In this document: positions 43,242-52,580 of the stretch, piece by piece
Numbering within the stretch: position 1 is the stretch's first letter
How the letters are laid out: each line of letters opens with the position of its first letter
Notes under the pieces: generated by a model
The model's database searches: none
Told to the model about the DNA's origin: nothing
What the model saw: only the letters and a program-made list of their open reading frames with translations
Program-made: the position numbers and the translations under genes
Source: Raineya sp.
GTDB lineage: Bacteria > Bacteroidota > Bacteroidia > Cytophagales > Thermonemataceae
Length of the DNA stretch: 64,000 nt
Direction: 5' to 3'
Assembly: GCA_025454915.1 (NCBI GenBank)
Contig: JALONN010000006.1
Location: 151,030-215,029, forward strand

Positions 43242-44362
43242 TGTTTTGGATATTTATAGTTTCTTTTTCTATTTACTTTATTGTTGTTATCCTATTTTCG
43301 GTTATTTGGGTAACCATCCCCTCATATAAACTTCTCCAACAGCCAAACTCAACACTTACTGTTGTTATTGTTTTTAGAAATGAAGCGTTTCATTTGCCTT
43401 TTTTGCTTGCTGATTTGGAAAAACAAACATTGGATAGAAAATCATGGGATATCATCTTTGTAAACGACTTTTCGGAAGATGATAGCTTATTTATTATCAA
43501 CAACTTTTTAAAAAATCACTCTATTCAAGCTGAAATTATCAGCAATAATATTTTACTAGAAATTGCTTCTCCTAAAAAAAGAGGTATTTCACAAGCTATC
43601 AAAAGAGCCAAAGGAGAATTAATAGTTTGTACGGATGCCGATTGTAGGCTTCCATCTACATGGTTACAAGGTATAGCTTCTTTCTATGAACAAACTCATG
43701 CGTATTTTATTAGTTCACCAGTCAGGTTTTTCCCTATTATTAGTGTATTCGAAAAAATTCAGGCTTTAGAATTTTCCACTCTCATTGGTTCTGGAGCAGC
43801 CTGTATAGGTTTACATAGACCTACCATGTGTAATGGAGCAAATATTGCTTACAAAAAATCTATCTTTGAAGAACTACAAGGCTTCACTGGTTCAGAAAAT
43901 GTAGCTTCTGGTGATGATGAGTTTTTGATGCATAAATTTGCAAAAGCATATCCACAAAAGGTTAAATTCAATAAATCTGAAGAGGTAGTAGTTTCAACAT
44001 CCCCTCATACCAATTTAAAGTCTTTTTTTGAGCAACGTAAACGGTGGGCAAGTAAGTGGGAACATTATAAAAATTGGTCGCCCAAACTTTTAGCTGTATT
44101 TATTTTTTTTATTAATATATTGGCTGTATTTATTTATTTTTCTGCTTTTTGGAACGCTAATAATATAATTTGGCTTCTAATTGGTTTGAAGTTTAGTGTA
44201 GAATTTGTATTTTTGATTTTGATATTATACTCTTTAAAGCAAATTCGATTGCTGTGGTGGGTGCCTATTCTTTTTGTATTGTATCCTTTTTATGTATTGA
44301 TATTTGCTTTAATTTCAAGAAAAAAAAATTATATTTGGAAAGGAAGAAAACATGCCGTTTAA
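43238..44362 (+). CDS. Membrane-bound family 2 glycosyltransferase
   Basis: The 374-aa protein has an N-terminal transmembrane helix, GT-A motifs LTVVIVFRNEAFHL and FVNDFSEDD, the metal-binding TDAD, GDDEFLMHK as the catalytic ED-type region, and QRKRWASKW, then three C-terminal transmembrane helices. It is a paralogue of the enzyme at 7161. Donor and acceptor are unknown. The start overlaps the upstream gene by four bases, so translation is probably coupled. Confidence 0.87.
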   Translation: MMFWIFIVSFSIYFIVVILFSVIWVTIPSYKLLQQPNSTLTVVIVFRNEAFHLPFLLADLEKQTLDRKSWDIIFVNDFSEDDSLFIINNFLKNHSIQAEIISNNILLEIASPKKRGISQAIKRAKGELIVCTDADCRLPSTWLQGIASFYEQTHAYFISSPVRFFPIISVFEKIQALEFSTLIGSGAACIGLHRPTMCNGANIAYKKSIFEELQGFTGSENVASGDDEFLMHKFAKAYPQKVKFNKSEEVVVSTSPHTNLKSFFEQRKRWASKWEHYKNWSPKLLAVFIFFINILAVFIYFSAFWNANNIIWLLIGLKFSVEFVFLILILYSLKQIRLLWWVPILFVLYPFYVLIFALISRKKNYIWKGRKHAV

Positions 44363-44380
44363 AGCATTTATTTTTTTACG

Positions 44381-44635
44381 ATGACTAACTTGGAATTCGA
44401 AGTATTAGACCAACTTTATTTTGTAGAAAGCTTTCAAAAAATTCAACAAGAATTGAGTTTGGAAGAGTTAACACTCAAAGAAGTATTGAAAGATATGATT
44501 GAGAAAGGTTGGGTAAAATGTTTCTCTGACCGCTATACAGAGGTCATTATGGACACGAAACTATTCGAAGAAAAATATACTTTATATCAATATTTAGCTA
44601 CAAAAGAAGGCTTATTAGCCCATAACAGTCGTTAA
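44381..44635 (+). CDS. Small conserved-looking protein of unknown function
   Basis: The 84-aa protein is mostly helical and acidic at the start (MTNLEFEVLDQLYFVESFQ), then reads ELSLEELTLKEVLKDMIEKGWVKCF, which resembles a winged-helix DNA-binding unit. It lies between the glycosyltransferase and permease genes with gaps of 18 and 4 bases, so it is part of the operon. Confidence 0.65.
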   Translation: MTNLEFEVLDQLYFVESFQKIQQELSLEELTLKEVLKDMIEKGWVKCFSDRYTEVIMDTKLFEEKYTLYQYLATKEGLLAHNSR

Positions 44636-44639
44636 TTTT

Positions 44640-45905
44640 ATGCAAACTCTACAAGAGAAAGAAGTTGATATTGTTTACAAACCTTCATATTATGTCAGAA
44701 AGCGTTTTTTCAGAAACATTTCGGCTGTAATAGGCTTAGGATTTGTATTATTTGCTGTTATTATTGCTTTTTTAGGATATCTAATTATGCCTGATAATAC
44801 TCCCAATGCTGATGATGGAAACCCACATATTCAAATCAAGCCTCCAGGATTCTCTGCCAAAATATTAAAAAAGCATAAGAATATTCCTATTCATACTCCA
44901 ACATTTGTAGAAAAATTAATTACAGGTGTGCCAAGTGAATATACCATTATCCCTATTGAGAATTATAAAATTGATAAAAATACATTAATTATTTCTTATA
45001 AGGTTTTTGGAGGTATTAAAGAAGAGAAAATTAGTTTAGTAGCAGCTACTAAATCGTTGTATGTAGGTGATTTAAAAGATTTAAAAGGTGTTGAAAAAAT
45101 GAAAGATTCTCCTTATCTAATAGATGGGGATAAAGTTTTATACATCAATTATGAAGGACAAATAGAAATCTCTTCCAAAGAGTCGCTGATTGCAGAATTT
45201 GAGAAAAATAATATTGAAGACAGAACATATTGGTTAGGTACAGACAAACAAGGAAGAGACATGCTCAGTCGTTTGATTTTTGGAACACGTATTTCATTGA
45301 GTATTGGTTTGGTGGCTGTACTAATTTCTGTACTTGTTGGTGTAAGTTTAGGTTCATTAGCTGGTTTTTTAGGCGGAAAAATAGATTATACCATTACTTG
45401 GTTTATGACTGTTGTTTGGTCTATTCCTCAAATTATGCTCGTAATAGCAATAAGTTTGGCATTAGGTCGAGGGATTTGGGTAGCTTTTATTGCTGTAGGT
45501 CTTACAACTTGGGTTGACATTGCTCGTTTGGTACGTGGAGAGATTATGGCTATCAAAGAAAAGCAATTTGTAGAAGCTTCAAAAGCATTGGGCTTAGGCA
45601 ATTTTAGAATTGTTACAAGACATATTTTACCAAATTTATTTGGACCTCTCATTGTTGTCATCAGTTCCAACTTTGCTTCTGCTATTCTAACAGAAGCAGG
45701 TTTGAGCTTCTTGGGTTTAGGGGCTCAACCTCCTATGCCTTCTTGGGGAATGATGGTTTATGAAGGTAAAAACTATATTGGCTCAACAAATGGTTTCCAT
45801 ATGATTTTTTACCCAAGTTTAGCTATTAGTATCATGGTTTTAGCATTCAATTTGCTAGGAAATGGTTTACGTGATGCTTATGACCCTAAAACTCTTGTAA
45901 AATAA
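44640..45905 (+). CDS. OppC/DppC-type ABC transporter permease
   Basis: The 421-aa inner-membrane protein has an N-terminal helix, a periplasmic insert of about 140 residues (PDNTPNADDGNPHIQIKPPGFSAK onwards), and a six-helix BPD_transp_1 domain with the EAA loop VEASKALGLGNFRIVTRHILPN and the C-terminal SFLGLGAQPPMPSWGMM. It should form the membrane channel of a peptide-type importer or exporter together with an OppB-type partner and ATPases, none of which is adjacent. It overlaps the downstream phosphatase gene by one base. Confidence 0.9.
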   Translation: MQTLQEKEVDIVYKPSYYVRKRFFRNISAVIGLGFVLFAVIIAFLGYLIMPDNTPNADDGNPHIQIKPPGFSAKILKKHKNIPIHTPTFVEKLITGVPSEYTIIPIENYKIDKNTLIISYKVFGGIKEEKISLVAATKSLYVGDLKDLKGVEKMKDSPYLIDGDKVLYINYEGQIEISSKESLIAEFEKNNIEDRTYWLGTDKQGRDMLSRLIFGTRISLSIGLVAVLISVLVGVSLGSLAGFLGGKIDYTITWFMTVVWSIPQIMLVIAISLALGRGIWVAFIAVGLTTWVDIARLVRGEIMAIKEKQFVEASKALGLGNFRIVTRHILPNLFGPLIVVISSNFASAILTEAGLSFLGLGAQPPMPSWGMMVYEGKNYIGSTNGFHMIFYPSLAISIMVLAFNLLGNGLRDAYDPKTLVK

Positions 45906-47110
45906 TGGTTTCAACAGAATCGTTACTACAAAGAAAAGAGTTAGCTTTAAGTGCTTTATTAGAAGTTACTCAAGCCATTAATAACAATATGGCAGAGGAT
46001 TTCTTGTATCGAATTTATAATTTTACACTTCGAGGCAATTTGAGCATTAGTAAGATGTCTTTGTGGGTAAATGATTTTGGTGTATGGAATTGTAAAACAA
46101 GTTTTGGAAGTAAAAATACTACTTCCTCAGATACATTTTCTATTATTGCATCAACAGCTTCACAAAATGTATCTACGTTATCAGAAAGTGTCTTTAATGC
46201 TATATTCCCTGATTTTGAGATAATTATTCCTATCTTCCATAAAGCTAATTCTTTGGCTTTTGTATTTGCATCAGGCATGAATGGCAAAGAAGTAGATGCT
46301 GACTTTATTCGAACTCTTACCAATATTTTAATTGTAGCCATTGAAAATAAAAAACTGGCTCAAAAACAATTAGAACAAGAAGCATTAAGAAAAGAGTTGG
46401 ATATTGCTGCCAAAGTACAGCAAAGGCTTTGTCCAAAGGATTTACCTAATACCGAAAAACTGCAAATTTCTGCATGGTATGCCCCTCACTCTTCTGTAGG
46501 TGGTGATTATTATGATTTTATTGAAATTTCAAAAGATAAATTTTTACTTTGTATTGCAGACGTTTCAGGAAAGGGTATTGCTGCCGCCATGATGATGGCT
46601 AACTTTCAGGCATCTCTAAGAACATTAGCTCGACAAACTGAAAATCTTAAAGAAATAGTAGAAGAACTCAATTATCAAGTATTACAAAATGCTCAAGGAG
46701 AGAATTTTATTACTTTTTTTGTAGCAACTTATCAGTATAGTAATCAACAATTTAGTTATATTAATGCTGGACATAATCCTCCATTTTTGTCATATCAAAA
46801 TCATTTACAACGTCTTGACCAAGGAACAACAGTCTTAGGAATTTTTAGTCCTCTGCCTTTTATTACAGAAGCTCAAATTATATTAAGAGATGATTTCTTT
46901 ATATTTGCCTATACAGACGGATTATCAGAGATTATTAATTCTGAAGATGAGCAATTTGGAGAAGAAAGCATAGCCAAGTGTTTACAAACTTATTCTCAAA
47001 AAGATTTAAAAGTTTTTCACAACCAGATTATTGCAGAAATTAATCATTTTAAGCAAGATATGCCATATCCTGATGATATTACCTTTCTTTCTTGTAAAAT
47101 AAATATTTAG
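45905..47110 (+). CDS. RsbU-like PP2C serine phosphatase with N-terminal GAF-like domain
   Basis: The 401-aa protein has a GAF-like sensory part (about residues 20-150), a short coiled linker (KLAQKQLEQEALRKEL) and a SpoIIE-type PP2C domain: AAKVQQRLCPKDLP, the metal-binding GGDYYDFIE, ADVSGKGIAAAMMMA, INAGHNPPF, YTDGLSEI and PDDITFL. Such enzymes dephosphorylate STAS-domain antagonists, releasing them to bind RsbW-like kinases. The kinase at 2492 may be a partner. It is the last gene of the five-gene operon. Confidence 0.92.
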   Translation: MVSTESLLQRKELALSALLEVTQAINNNMAEDFLYRIYNFTLRGNLSISKMSLWVNDFGVWNCKTSFGSKNTTSSDTFSIIASTASQNVSTLSESVFNAIFPDFEIIIPIFHKANSLAFVFASGMNGKEVDADFIRTLTNILIVAIENKKLAQKQLEQEALRKELDIAAKVQQRLCPKDLPNTEKLQISAWYAPHSSVGGDYYDFIEISKDKFLLCIADVSGKGIAAAMMMANFQASLRTLARQTENLKEIVEELNYQVLQNAQGENFITFFVATYQYSNQQFSYINAGHNPPFLSYQNHLQRLDQGTTVLGIFSPLPFITEAQIILRDDFFIFAYTDGLSEIINSEDEQFGEESIAKCLQTYSQKDLKVFHNQIIAEINHFKQDMPYPDDITFLSCKINI

Positions 47111-47163
47111 ATTAAAAGTATTTGTAAAGATTTATAAAATTGAAACATCATATCTAACTCTCA

Positions 47164-48225
47164 TTATTTTACTAATCTGCTATTCAGTATTATTTCTCTT
47201 ATCTTAGATTCAAAATGATAATGTAGTTTACTATCAGCATCATAGAAATTTTGAAGAATAATGACATCTACATCTTTAGAAGGAATATAAAATTTTAATG
47301 ACATAAACCCTATCCCTTTTCCAGAATGTCCTAAATAAATAACTGCAGATTTATCACTAATTCGAAGCCCATAACCATAGCCCACTTGTTCTTTACCAAA
47401 CGACTCATGTTGAGCAGTAATTTCGTAGGTAGTCATTAGCTTATAAGTTTCTGGTTTCAGTATTTTACCTTTATGAAGTTTTGTATCCCAAAGATTTAAG
47501 TCTTGTGCGTTAGATATCATTCCTCCAGCTGGAATAAAATCAGACCAAGATTCTACAGTATGTTTGAGGCTTTTAAAATTATATAATTCAACGGAGTCAT
47601 TGGAAACCCTATATCCATTAACAAGTCCAACATTAGGTTTATCCATTTCATAACAATAACTATTGCTCATTTTCAACTCCTTGAAAAGACTATTAGCTAC
47701 TTCTATAAACGTTTTACCTGTAACTTTCTCTATTATTGGTCTCAGAAGACCATAGCCTGGGTTACTGTAGTAGTAGGCTGTTCCTGGCTTGAAAGATAAT
47801 GGTTGGGTAATATTTGTTATTCCAGCAGTATTATTAAGTAAATGATGAATAGTCACAGTATCCGCCCAAGTTTGTTTAAAATCGGGTAAATATTTTCTGA
47901 TTGGAACATGAAGATTAATTTTTCCTTTTTCTACCTCTTTTAAAATTATAACAGCTGTAATTTGTTTGCTCATTGATTGAATTCTAAATCTATCATTTAT
48001 TGTGATTGGAGTTTTAGTCTCAAAATTGGAATACCCAAAAGTTTTTAAATACTTGGTTTTTCCTTTTTGTGTTATAAGAACAACTCCATTAAATGGTCTT
48101 GGGTTTGTTGTTTGTAACAAACTATCAATTCTATAAGAATAGTCATCCTTTTGTTGCCCGTAAGTACTAAAAACAGTAAAAAAGGTAATAAGAATATATA
48201 AATAGAATTTAAAAAACTGTTTCAT
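47164..48225 (-). CDS. Exported serine hydrolase of the beta-lactamase / PBP4* family
   Basis: The 353-aa protein has a signal peptide (FFKFYLYILITFFTVFSTYGQ) and a class C beta-lactamase-like fold. The active-site SxxK is SMSK (RIQSMSKQITA), the YxN motif is YSN (AYYYSNPGY) and the third motif is HSG (YLGHSGKGIG). It may be a D-peptidase or esterase; true beta-lactam hydrolysis is not implied. It is transcribed alone with a dyad-rich region upstream. Confidence 0.88.
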   Translation of the reverse strand: MKQFFKFYLYILITFFTVFSTYGQQKDDYSYRIDSLLQTTNPRPFNGVVLITQKGKTKYLKTFGYSNFETKTPITINDRFRIQSMSKQITAVIILKEVEKGKINLHVPIRKYLPDFKQTWADTVTIHHLLNNTAGITNITQPLSFKPGTAYYYSNPGYGLLRPIIEKVTGKTFIEVANSLFKELKMSNSYCYEMDKPNVGLVNGYRVSNDSVELYNFKSLKHTVESWSDFIPAGGMISNAQDLNLWDTKLHKGKILKPETYKLMTTYEITAQHESFGKEQVGYGYGLRISDKSAVIYLGHSGKGIGFMSLKFYIPSKDVDVIILQNFYDADSKLHYHFESKIREIILNSRLVK

Positions 48226-48254
48226 AAAAATATAGTTTGCTATTCTGCTGTTAA

Positions 48255-48286
48255 TGAGTTGTATATATAACTCATACTAAGTTATA
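48255..48286. promoter_or_regulatory. Overlapping inverted repeats upstream of the serine hydrolase gene
   Basis: TGAGTT(N8)AACTCA at 48255-48274 overlaps TATAACT(N7)AGTTATA at 48266-48286. The dyads lie 30-60 bases upstream of the serine hydrolase start and could be an operator. Confidence 0.4.
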
Positions 48287-48340
48287 CATATAAGGTAAAG
48301 AAGAGTAAGTGTACATTGCTCATTATAAACGATTTCTTTT

Positions 48341-48496
48341 ATGAAATATTTTACACCAATAATACTTTTTGTAGATAATGAATTATCAGAAACATATCAT
48401 AATTCTTCTAAAAATCAAGTATTTGAATACAAAAAACATACAAGCACTTTATTTTCAAGGATTAACAAATATATCAACCAAGCATTCAAAGCTTAA
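48341..48496 (+). CDS. Marginal small ORF
   Basis: An ATG opens a 51-aa frame (MKYFTPIILFVDNELSETYHNS, ending NQAFKA). Composition is protein-like, but there is no supporting context or similarity that I can see; it could be chance or a remnant. Confidence 0.25.
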   Translation: MKYFTPIILFVDNELSETYHNSSKNQVFEYKKHTSTLFSRINKYINQAFKA

Positions 48497-48589
48497 AACT
48501 ATCTCTTATTTTAGATTGATAGATTAAAAGTTTCCCTAATAAATGGTCTTTTTTGACTAATATTGTGATAATTATTTTTCAAGTTACTC

Positions 48590-49879
48590 ATGCGAAAAAA
48601 TTTATTAATTATATTTTTAGTTTTTTTCTCTGTTTATGGCATTCATTATCAGAAAGGTATTATATACATTGATGAACCTGCTTCTATTTTAATTTCAAAT
48701 GGAATACCCTTTTATGAACCTATTTCTCTAGAGGAGGCATTTACCAATAAATATTACACAAACATTAGCCCCAAAGAAATAAAGAATAACAATACTTTAC
48801 GGAATGTTTGGGACAAAACTATTCAAGATGGAGGAAATGCAACTTTATATTATATCATGGCTCACTATTGGGCTCAGGTATTTGCCCCTGCATTTGGGAT
48901 AATCCCATCATTAAGATTAATGAGTTATTTTTTTGCATTGATGCTATCATTATTGTTTTATGCATTTTGTAAAAAACATTTTGATAAAAATTTAGCTCTT
49001 GGCTTATCTATTCTACTGATTACTATTGATTATAAGTTTGGGATTTTTATCAGGACTTATATAATTTCTACATGTTTTCTCTTTCTATTTTTCTACTTAT
49101 ATATTGATTTGATAAAGAATTCTCCATCTCAATACTATTTTACAATCTTATTAGTTGTTGTCAGTTTTATATTACCTTTTTTACATTTTTTTAATATCAT
49201 CTTTTTGGGTTTTGCATTTGTATTTGCATTTCTATATTTCCGAAAAGAAGTGTTTCTGAAAATACAAATTCCTATTTTAGTAAGCTTAGCTGTATTTTTT
49301 ATATTTTATATTTTCTTCAATCAGGAAGGCAGAGCTTATCAAAGTTATGTTCATCAATTTTATAAGGCAATTGCAGTAGAATATGAGATTCATATTTCAA
49401 TCAAAAATCTAATTTTAAAAAATGCAGATTTGTACTTGTTTTTTTCTGGCTTAAATTTCCCCTATATCAGAATAAGACATATTTTTCCAATATTGTTATT
49501 ACCTGTTTTCATTATAATTTATTCTGCATTCAAGTCTGAATTAAAAATTTGGATAAAAAATTCACCATTAGTATTTAGTTTATTCTTTTTAATAGGATTT
49601 TTATTCTTTTTGAATGGGCTTGCTATTATTTCTGGGCATACCACCAGCTTGCATATACCTTGGTATTCTTCATCTATTATTCCTTTTTTTGTATTAGTGA
49701 TAGGTTTTTTTGTTCAATACTACCCAAAAATCAAGAACTTATTCTATTTCTATACTGGTATTACATTTGCATTTTGTATTTTTTTAGCTCCTATTTGGAG
49801 AACAAAAGAGCCTGAACAACTCAATCAGAATGGTTTAAAACTTCAACAGCTTCTCAAAAAAATAGATAATCAATATTAG
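48590..49879 (+). CDS. GT-C-like integral membrane glycosyltransferase
   Basis: The 429-aa protein has about ten transmembrane helices. An acidic pair in the first periplasmic loop (YIDEPASIL) matches the catalytic Asp/Glu of GT-C enzymes such as ArnT or protein mannosyltransferases, which use polyprenyl-phosphate sugars. Further large loops follow (TNKYYTNISPKEIKNNN, VWDKTIQDGGNATLYYI). It heads an operon with a polyprenyl-phosphate-sugar-synthase-like GT2, which could supply the donor. Acceptor unknown. Confidence 0.72.
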   Translation: MRKNLLIIFLVFFSVYGIHYQKGIIYIDEPASILISNGIPFYEPISLEEAFTNKYYTNISPKEIKNNNTLRNVWDKTIQDGGNATLYYIMAHYWAQVFAPAFGIIPSLRLMSYFFALMLSLLFYAFCKKHFDKNLALGLSILLITIDYKFGIFIRTYIISTCFLFLFFYLYIDLIKNSPSQYYFTILLVVVSFILPFLHFFNIIFLGFAFVFAFLYFRKEVFLKIQIPILVSLAVFFIFYIFFNQEGRAYQSYVHQFYKAIAVEYEIHISIKNLILKNADLYLFFSGLNFPYIRIRHIFPILLLPVFIIIYSAFKSELKIWIKNSPLVFSLFFLIGFLFFLNGLAIISGHTTSLHIPWYSSSIIPFFVLVIGFFVQYYPKIKNLFYFYTGITFAFCIFLAPIWRTKEPEQLNQNGLKLQQLLKKIDNQY

Positions 49880-49888
49880 ATATGGTTT

Positions 49889-50614
49889 ATGCAAGTTTCT
49901 ATACTATTGCCAGCTTTTAATGAGGAAATGTCTCTTCCTTTATTGTTGAAGAAAATAAATACTCTACAATCAGGTGAAAGTATTCAATTAAATATTGTAG
50001 TAGTAAATGATGGAAGTACAGATAAGACATTAGAAAATATCAAAGGTTTTAATATTATCTTAGTTGATCTAAAATACAATCAGGGTTTGGCTAAAGCCAT
50101 AGATGAAGGTTTCAATTTTATCTTAAAAGAATTGCCTGAGACAGCAATCATTGTCACTATGGATTCTGACAATACTCATGATCCTTCTCTTATCAATGAT
50201 ATGATTACTTCTATTCAAGATGGTGCAGAAATTGTGATTGCATCAAGATATGTAAAAGGAGCTAGAATAATAGGATTGTCATTTTTTCGGCAAATGTTGA
50301 GTTTATGTGCCAGTTTTTTATTCAGAATTGTTGTACCCCTTAAAAATGCAAGAGATTATACTTGTGGCTATAGAGCATATAAAGCATCTTTGATAAAAAA
50401 AGCTAAAAATCATTATCAAGAAAAATTTATTACCCAAAAAGGATTTGGTTGCATGGCTGAAATTCTAGTAAAACTCAAACTCTATAAACCTAGTATTGCT
50501 GAAATACCATTAATCTTACATTACAATTTAAAAGTTGGAAACAGTAAAATGAAGATACTGAGAACTATTTTACAAACTTTTCAATTACTCTTTTCGACAT
50601 TGCGTTCTTCATGA
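49889..50614 (+). CDS. GT2 glycosyltransferase, polyprenyl-phosphate sugar synthase-like
   Basis: The 241-aa cytoplasmic GT-A enzyme has VSILLPAFNEEMSLP, VVVNDGSTDKT, the metal site TMDSDNTHDP and the region IVIASRYVKGARI, close to dolichyl-phosphate mannose synthase-type enzymes (DPMS). These load a sugar on a polyprenyl phosphate. It lies nine bases after the GT-C-like gene, consistent with making its donor, and overlaps wecB by four bases. Confidence 0.85.
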   Translation: MQVSILLPAFNEEMSLPLLLKKINTLQSGESIQLNIVVVNDGSTDKTLENIKGFNIILVDLKYNQGLAKAIDEGFNFILKELPETAIIVTMDSDNTHDPSLINDMITSIQDGAEIVIASRYVKGARIIGLSFFRQMLSLCASFLFRIVVPLKNARDYTCGYRAYKASLIKKAKNHYQEKFITQKGFGCMAEILVKLKLYKPSIAEIPLILHYNLKVGNSKMKILRTILQTFQLLFSTLRSS

Positions 50615-51717
50615 AAAAAGTGTTATTTATATTAGGAACAAGACCTGAAGCAATAAAACTTGCTCCTCTTATTCATGTATTTAAGGAAAGTTCTTTATAT
50701 GATGTGCAAATTTGTGTTACAGCTCAACATAGAGAAATGTTGGACAATGTACTAGATTTCTTTGATATAAAGCCAGATTATGACTTGGATTTGATGGAGC
50801 AAAACCAAAATTTACTGGATTTTTTTGCAAAAGCCGTTTTAAAACTTAATTCATTATTCAGTCAAATCAAACCTGATTTAGTATTTGTTCAAGGAGACAC
50901 TACTACTGTTTTAGTTGGTGCTTTAGTGGCTTTTTATAGTCAAACATCAATTGCTCATATAGAAGCTGGTTTGAGAACTTTTAACAAAAAAAATCCTTTT
51001 CCAGAAGAAGCTAATAGAATATTAACAAGTCATATAGCTAACTTTCATTTTGCCCCAACAGCAAAAGCTGTTGAAAATCTCAAACATGAGAATATTTTTA
51101 ATAATGTTTTCTTAGTTGGTAATACCATTCAAGATGCATTATACTACACCTTAAATAAAATTGAGAAAGAGAAATATTCAATGCCCTTTTCGATACCTTC
51201 TGATAATTCAAAGAAAGTTATTCTTGTAACATGCCACAGAAGAGAAAATTTAGGTTTACCTTTAATATCCATTTGTGAAGCTTTAAAAGAAATAGCTAAA
51301 AAATTCACCAATATTTTAATTGTATATCCTGTTCACCTAAACCCTAATATCACAAACATTGTAAATAATCTTTTGAATGAAGAAAATATTATTTTATTGC
51401 CCCCTCTTTCATATCCAAACTTGGTTCAGTTGATTACAATAAGTAGTTTAGTGCTTACTGATAGTGGTGGCATTCAGGAGGAAGCAACCATTCTTCATAA
51501 ATTTACTTTAGTATTGAGAAATATTACAGAGCGTACAGAAGGTATTGATGCTCATTTGGCTAAAGTGATAGGTACAGATAAAAGCAGAATTATTGCAGAA
51601 GTAGCACAATTTATGGAAAATGATATTGAGATGTATGAATCATTAAATATCAATTATGAATCTGAACCTTTTTTAGTTTCTAAAAAAATATACCATATTA
51701 TTCATAAAAATCTATGA
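50611..51717 (+). CDS. wecB: UDP-N-acetylglucosamine 2-epimerase (non-hydrolysing)
   Basis: The 368-aa enzyme interconverts UDP-GlcNAc and UDP-ManNAc. Signature sequences are LGTRPEAIKLAPLI, CVTAQHREMLD, VQGDTTTVL, HIEAGLRTFN, FPEEANR, TCHRRENLG and LTDSGGIQEEA. It points to a ManNAc-derived sugar in the surface glycan made by this operon. Start and stop overlap the neighbours by four bases on each side, indicating tight coupling. Confidence 0.95.
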   Translation: MKKVLFILGTRPEAIKLAPLIHVFKESSLYDVQICVTAQHREMLDNVLDFFDIKPDYDLDLMEQNQNLLDFFAKAVLKLNSLFSQIKPDLVFVQGDTTTVLVGALVAFYSQTSIAHIEAGLRTFNKKNPFPEEANRILTSHIANFHFAPTAKAVENLKHENIFNNVFLVGNTIQDALYYTLNKIEKEKYSMPFSIPSDNSKKVILVTCHRRENLGLPLISICEALKEIAKKFTNILIVYPVHLNPNITNIVNNLLNEENIILLPPLSYPNLVQLITISSLVLTDSGGIQEEATILHKFTLVLRNITERTEGIDAHLAKVIGTDKSRIIAEVAQFMENDIEMYESLNINYESEPFLVSKKIYHIIHKNL

Positions 51718-52562
51718 GGTTTCAATTATTGCATAAACTTCTTTACGAAAAGACGATTACAAGAGCATTTTTTACTGTTTGGGGAATTGCTATTCAAGAA
51801 TTTCGTGTTAGTTTTTCTCAGTTTTTCACCTTCAAATCTCCTTTTTTATCACTTTTACGAGTGTTTAAGTATTGGTTTTTATCATTGAATCGTCTTACTT
51901 TTGGGCGTTCTGCCAGAATTAGTTATGCGTTTACTGGTGAAGACAGACTTATAGAATCTCTTTTAAAGCCTAAAATAACAAAAACAGGTTTTTATGTTGA
52001 AGTAGGATGTAATCATCCTACTTTTATCTCCAATTCTTTTTTGTTTTATCGAAGAGGCTGGAAAGGAATTTGTATTGATGCCAATGAGACTCTGATTCGT
52101 AAGTACAAATATTTACGCCCAAAGGATCGTGCAGTTTTCTCTTTTGTTTCAAATATTACTCAACCTATAGAGTTTATTGAACTTACCAATAATGTTCTTT
52201 CTTCCATAGATACCCATTACATAGAAAAGTGTTTACAGGAAGGTCAGAAAATAGTAGCAAAGAAGAATATAGTACCTCGTAGCCTCACAGATATTTTGGA
52301 TGAACAACAATGTCCAAAAGTATTTGATTTCTTATCTGTAGATGTGGAAGAACATGATTATGAAGCATTATCTTCCCTAGATTTTGATAAATATACTCCA
52401 CATCTTATTATTGTTGAAGCTGAAGATTTTAACACAGAAAAACCTGAACAACATAGAATTTATAATTTACTCAACAATAAAGGTTATCAGCTTAGTGGAT
52501 ATATTCTTACTAACTTATATTTTACTTTTCTACCTCTAAAGACAATCCCTAAAAACGATTAA
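51714..52562 (+). CDS. FkbM-family methyltransferase
   Basis: The 282-aa protein has a SAM-binding core FYVEVGCNHPTFISNSFLFY, then GWKGICIDANETLI, and FDFLSVDVEEHDYEALSSLDF, typical of FkbM methyltransferases, which O-methylate sugars or polyketides. In this operon it probably caps or decorates a glycan. The N-terminal 75 residues are basic and partly hydrophobic and may dock it to the membrane. It overlaps wecB by four bases. Confidence 0.88.
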   Translation: MRFQLLHKLLYEKTITRAFFTVWGIAIQEFRVSFSQFFTFKSPFLSLLRVFKYWFLSLNRLTFGRSARISYAFTGEDRLIESLLKPKITKTGFYVEVGCNHPTFISNSFLFYRRGWKGICIDANETLIRKYKYLRPKDRAVFSFVSNITQPIEFIELTNNVLSSIDTHYIEKCLQEGQKIVAKKNIVPRSLTDILDEQQCPKVFDFLSVDVEEHDYEALSSLDFDKYTPHLIIVEAEDFNTEKPEQHRIYNLLNNKGYQLSGYILTNLYFTFLPLKTIPKND

Positions 52563-52580
52563 AGAATTTAGAAACAAGTT

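Larger units (their letters stand above)
48226..48589. other. Divergent intergenic region with dyad symmetries
   Basis: The 364 bases hold overlapping inverted repeats at 48255-48286 and one marginal small ORF at 48341-48496. Nothing else is recognised. Confidence 0.5.
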
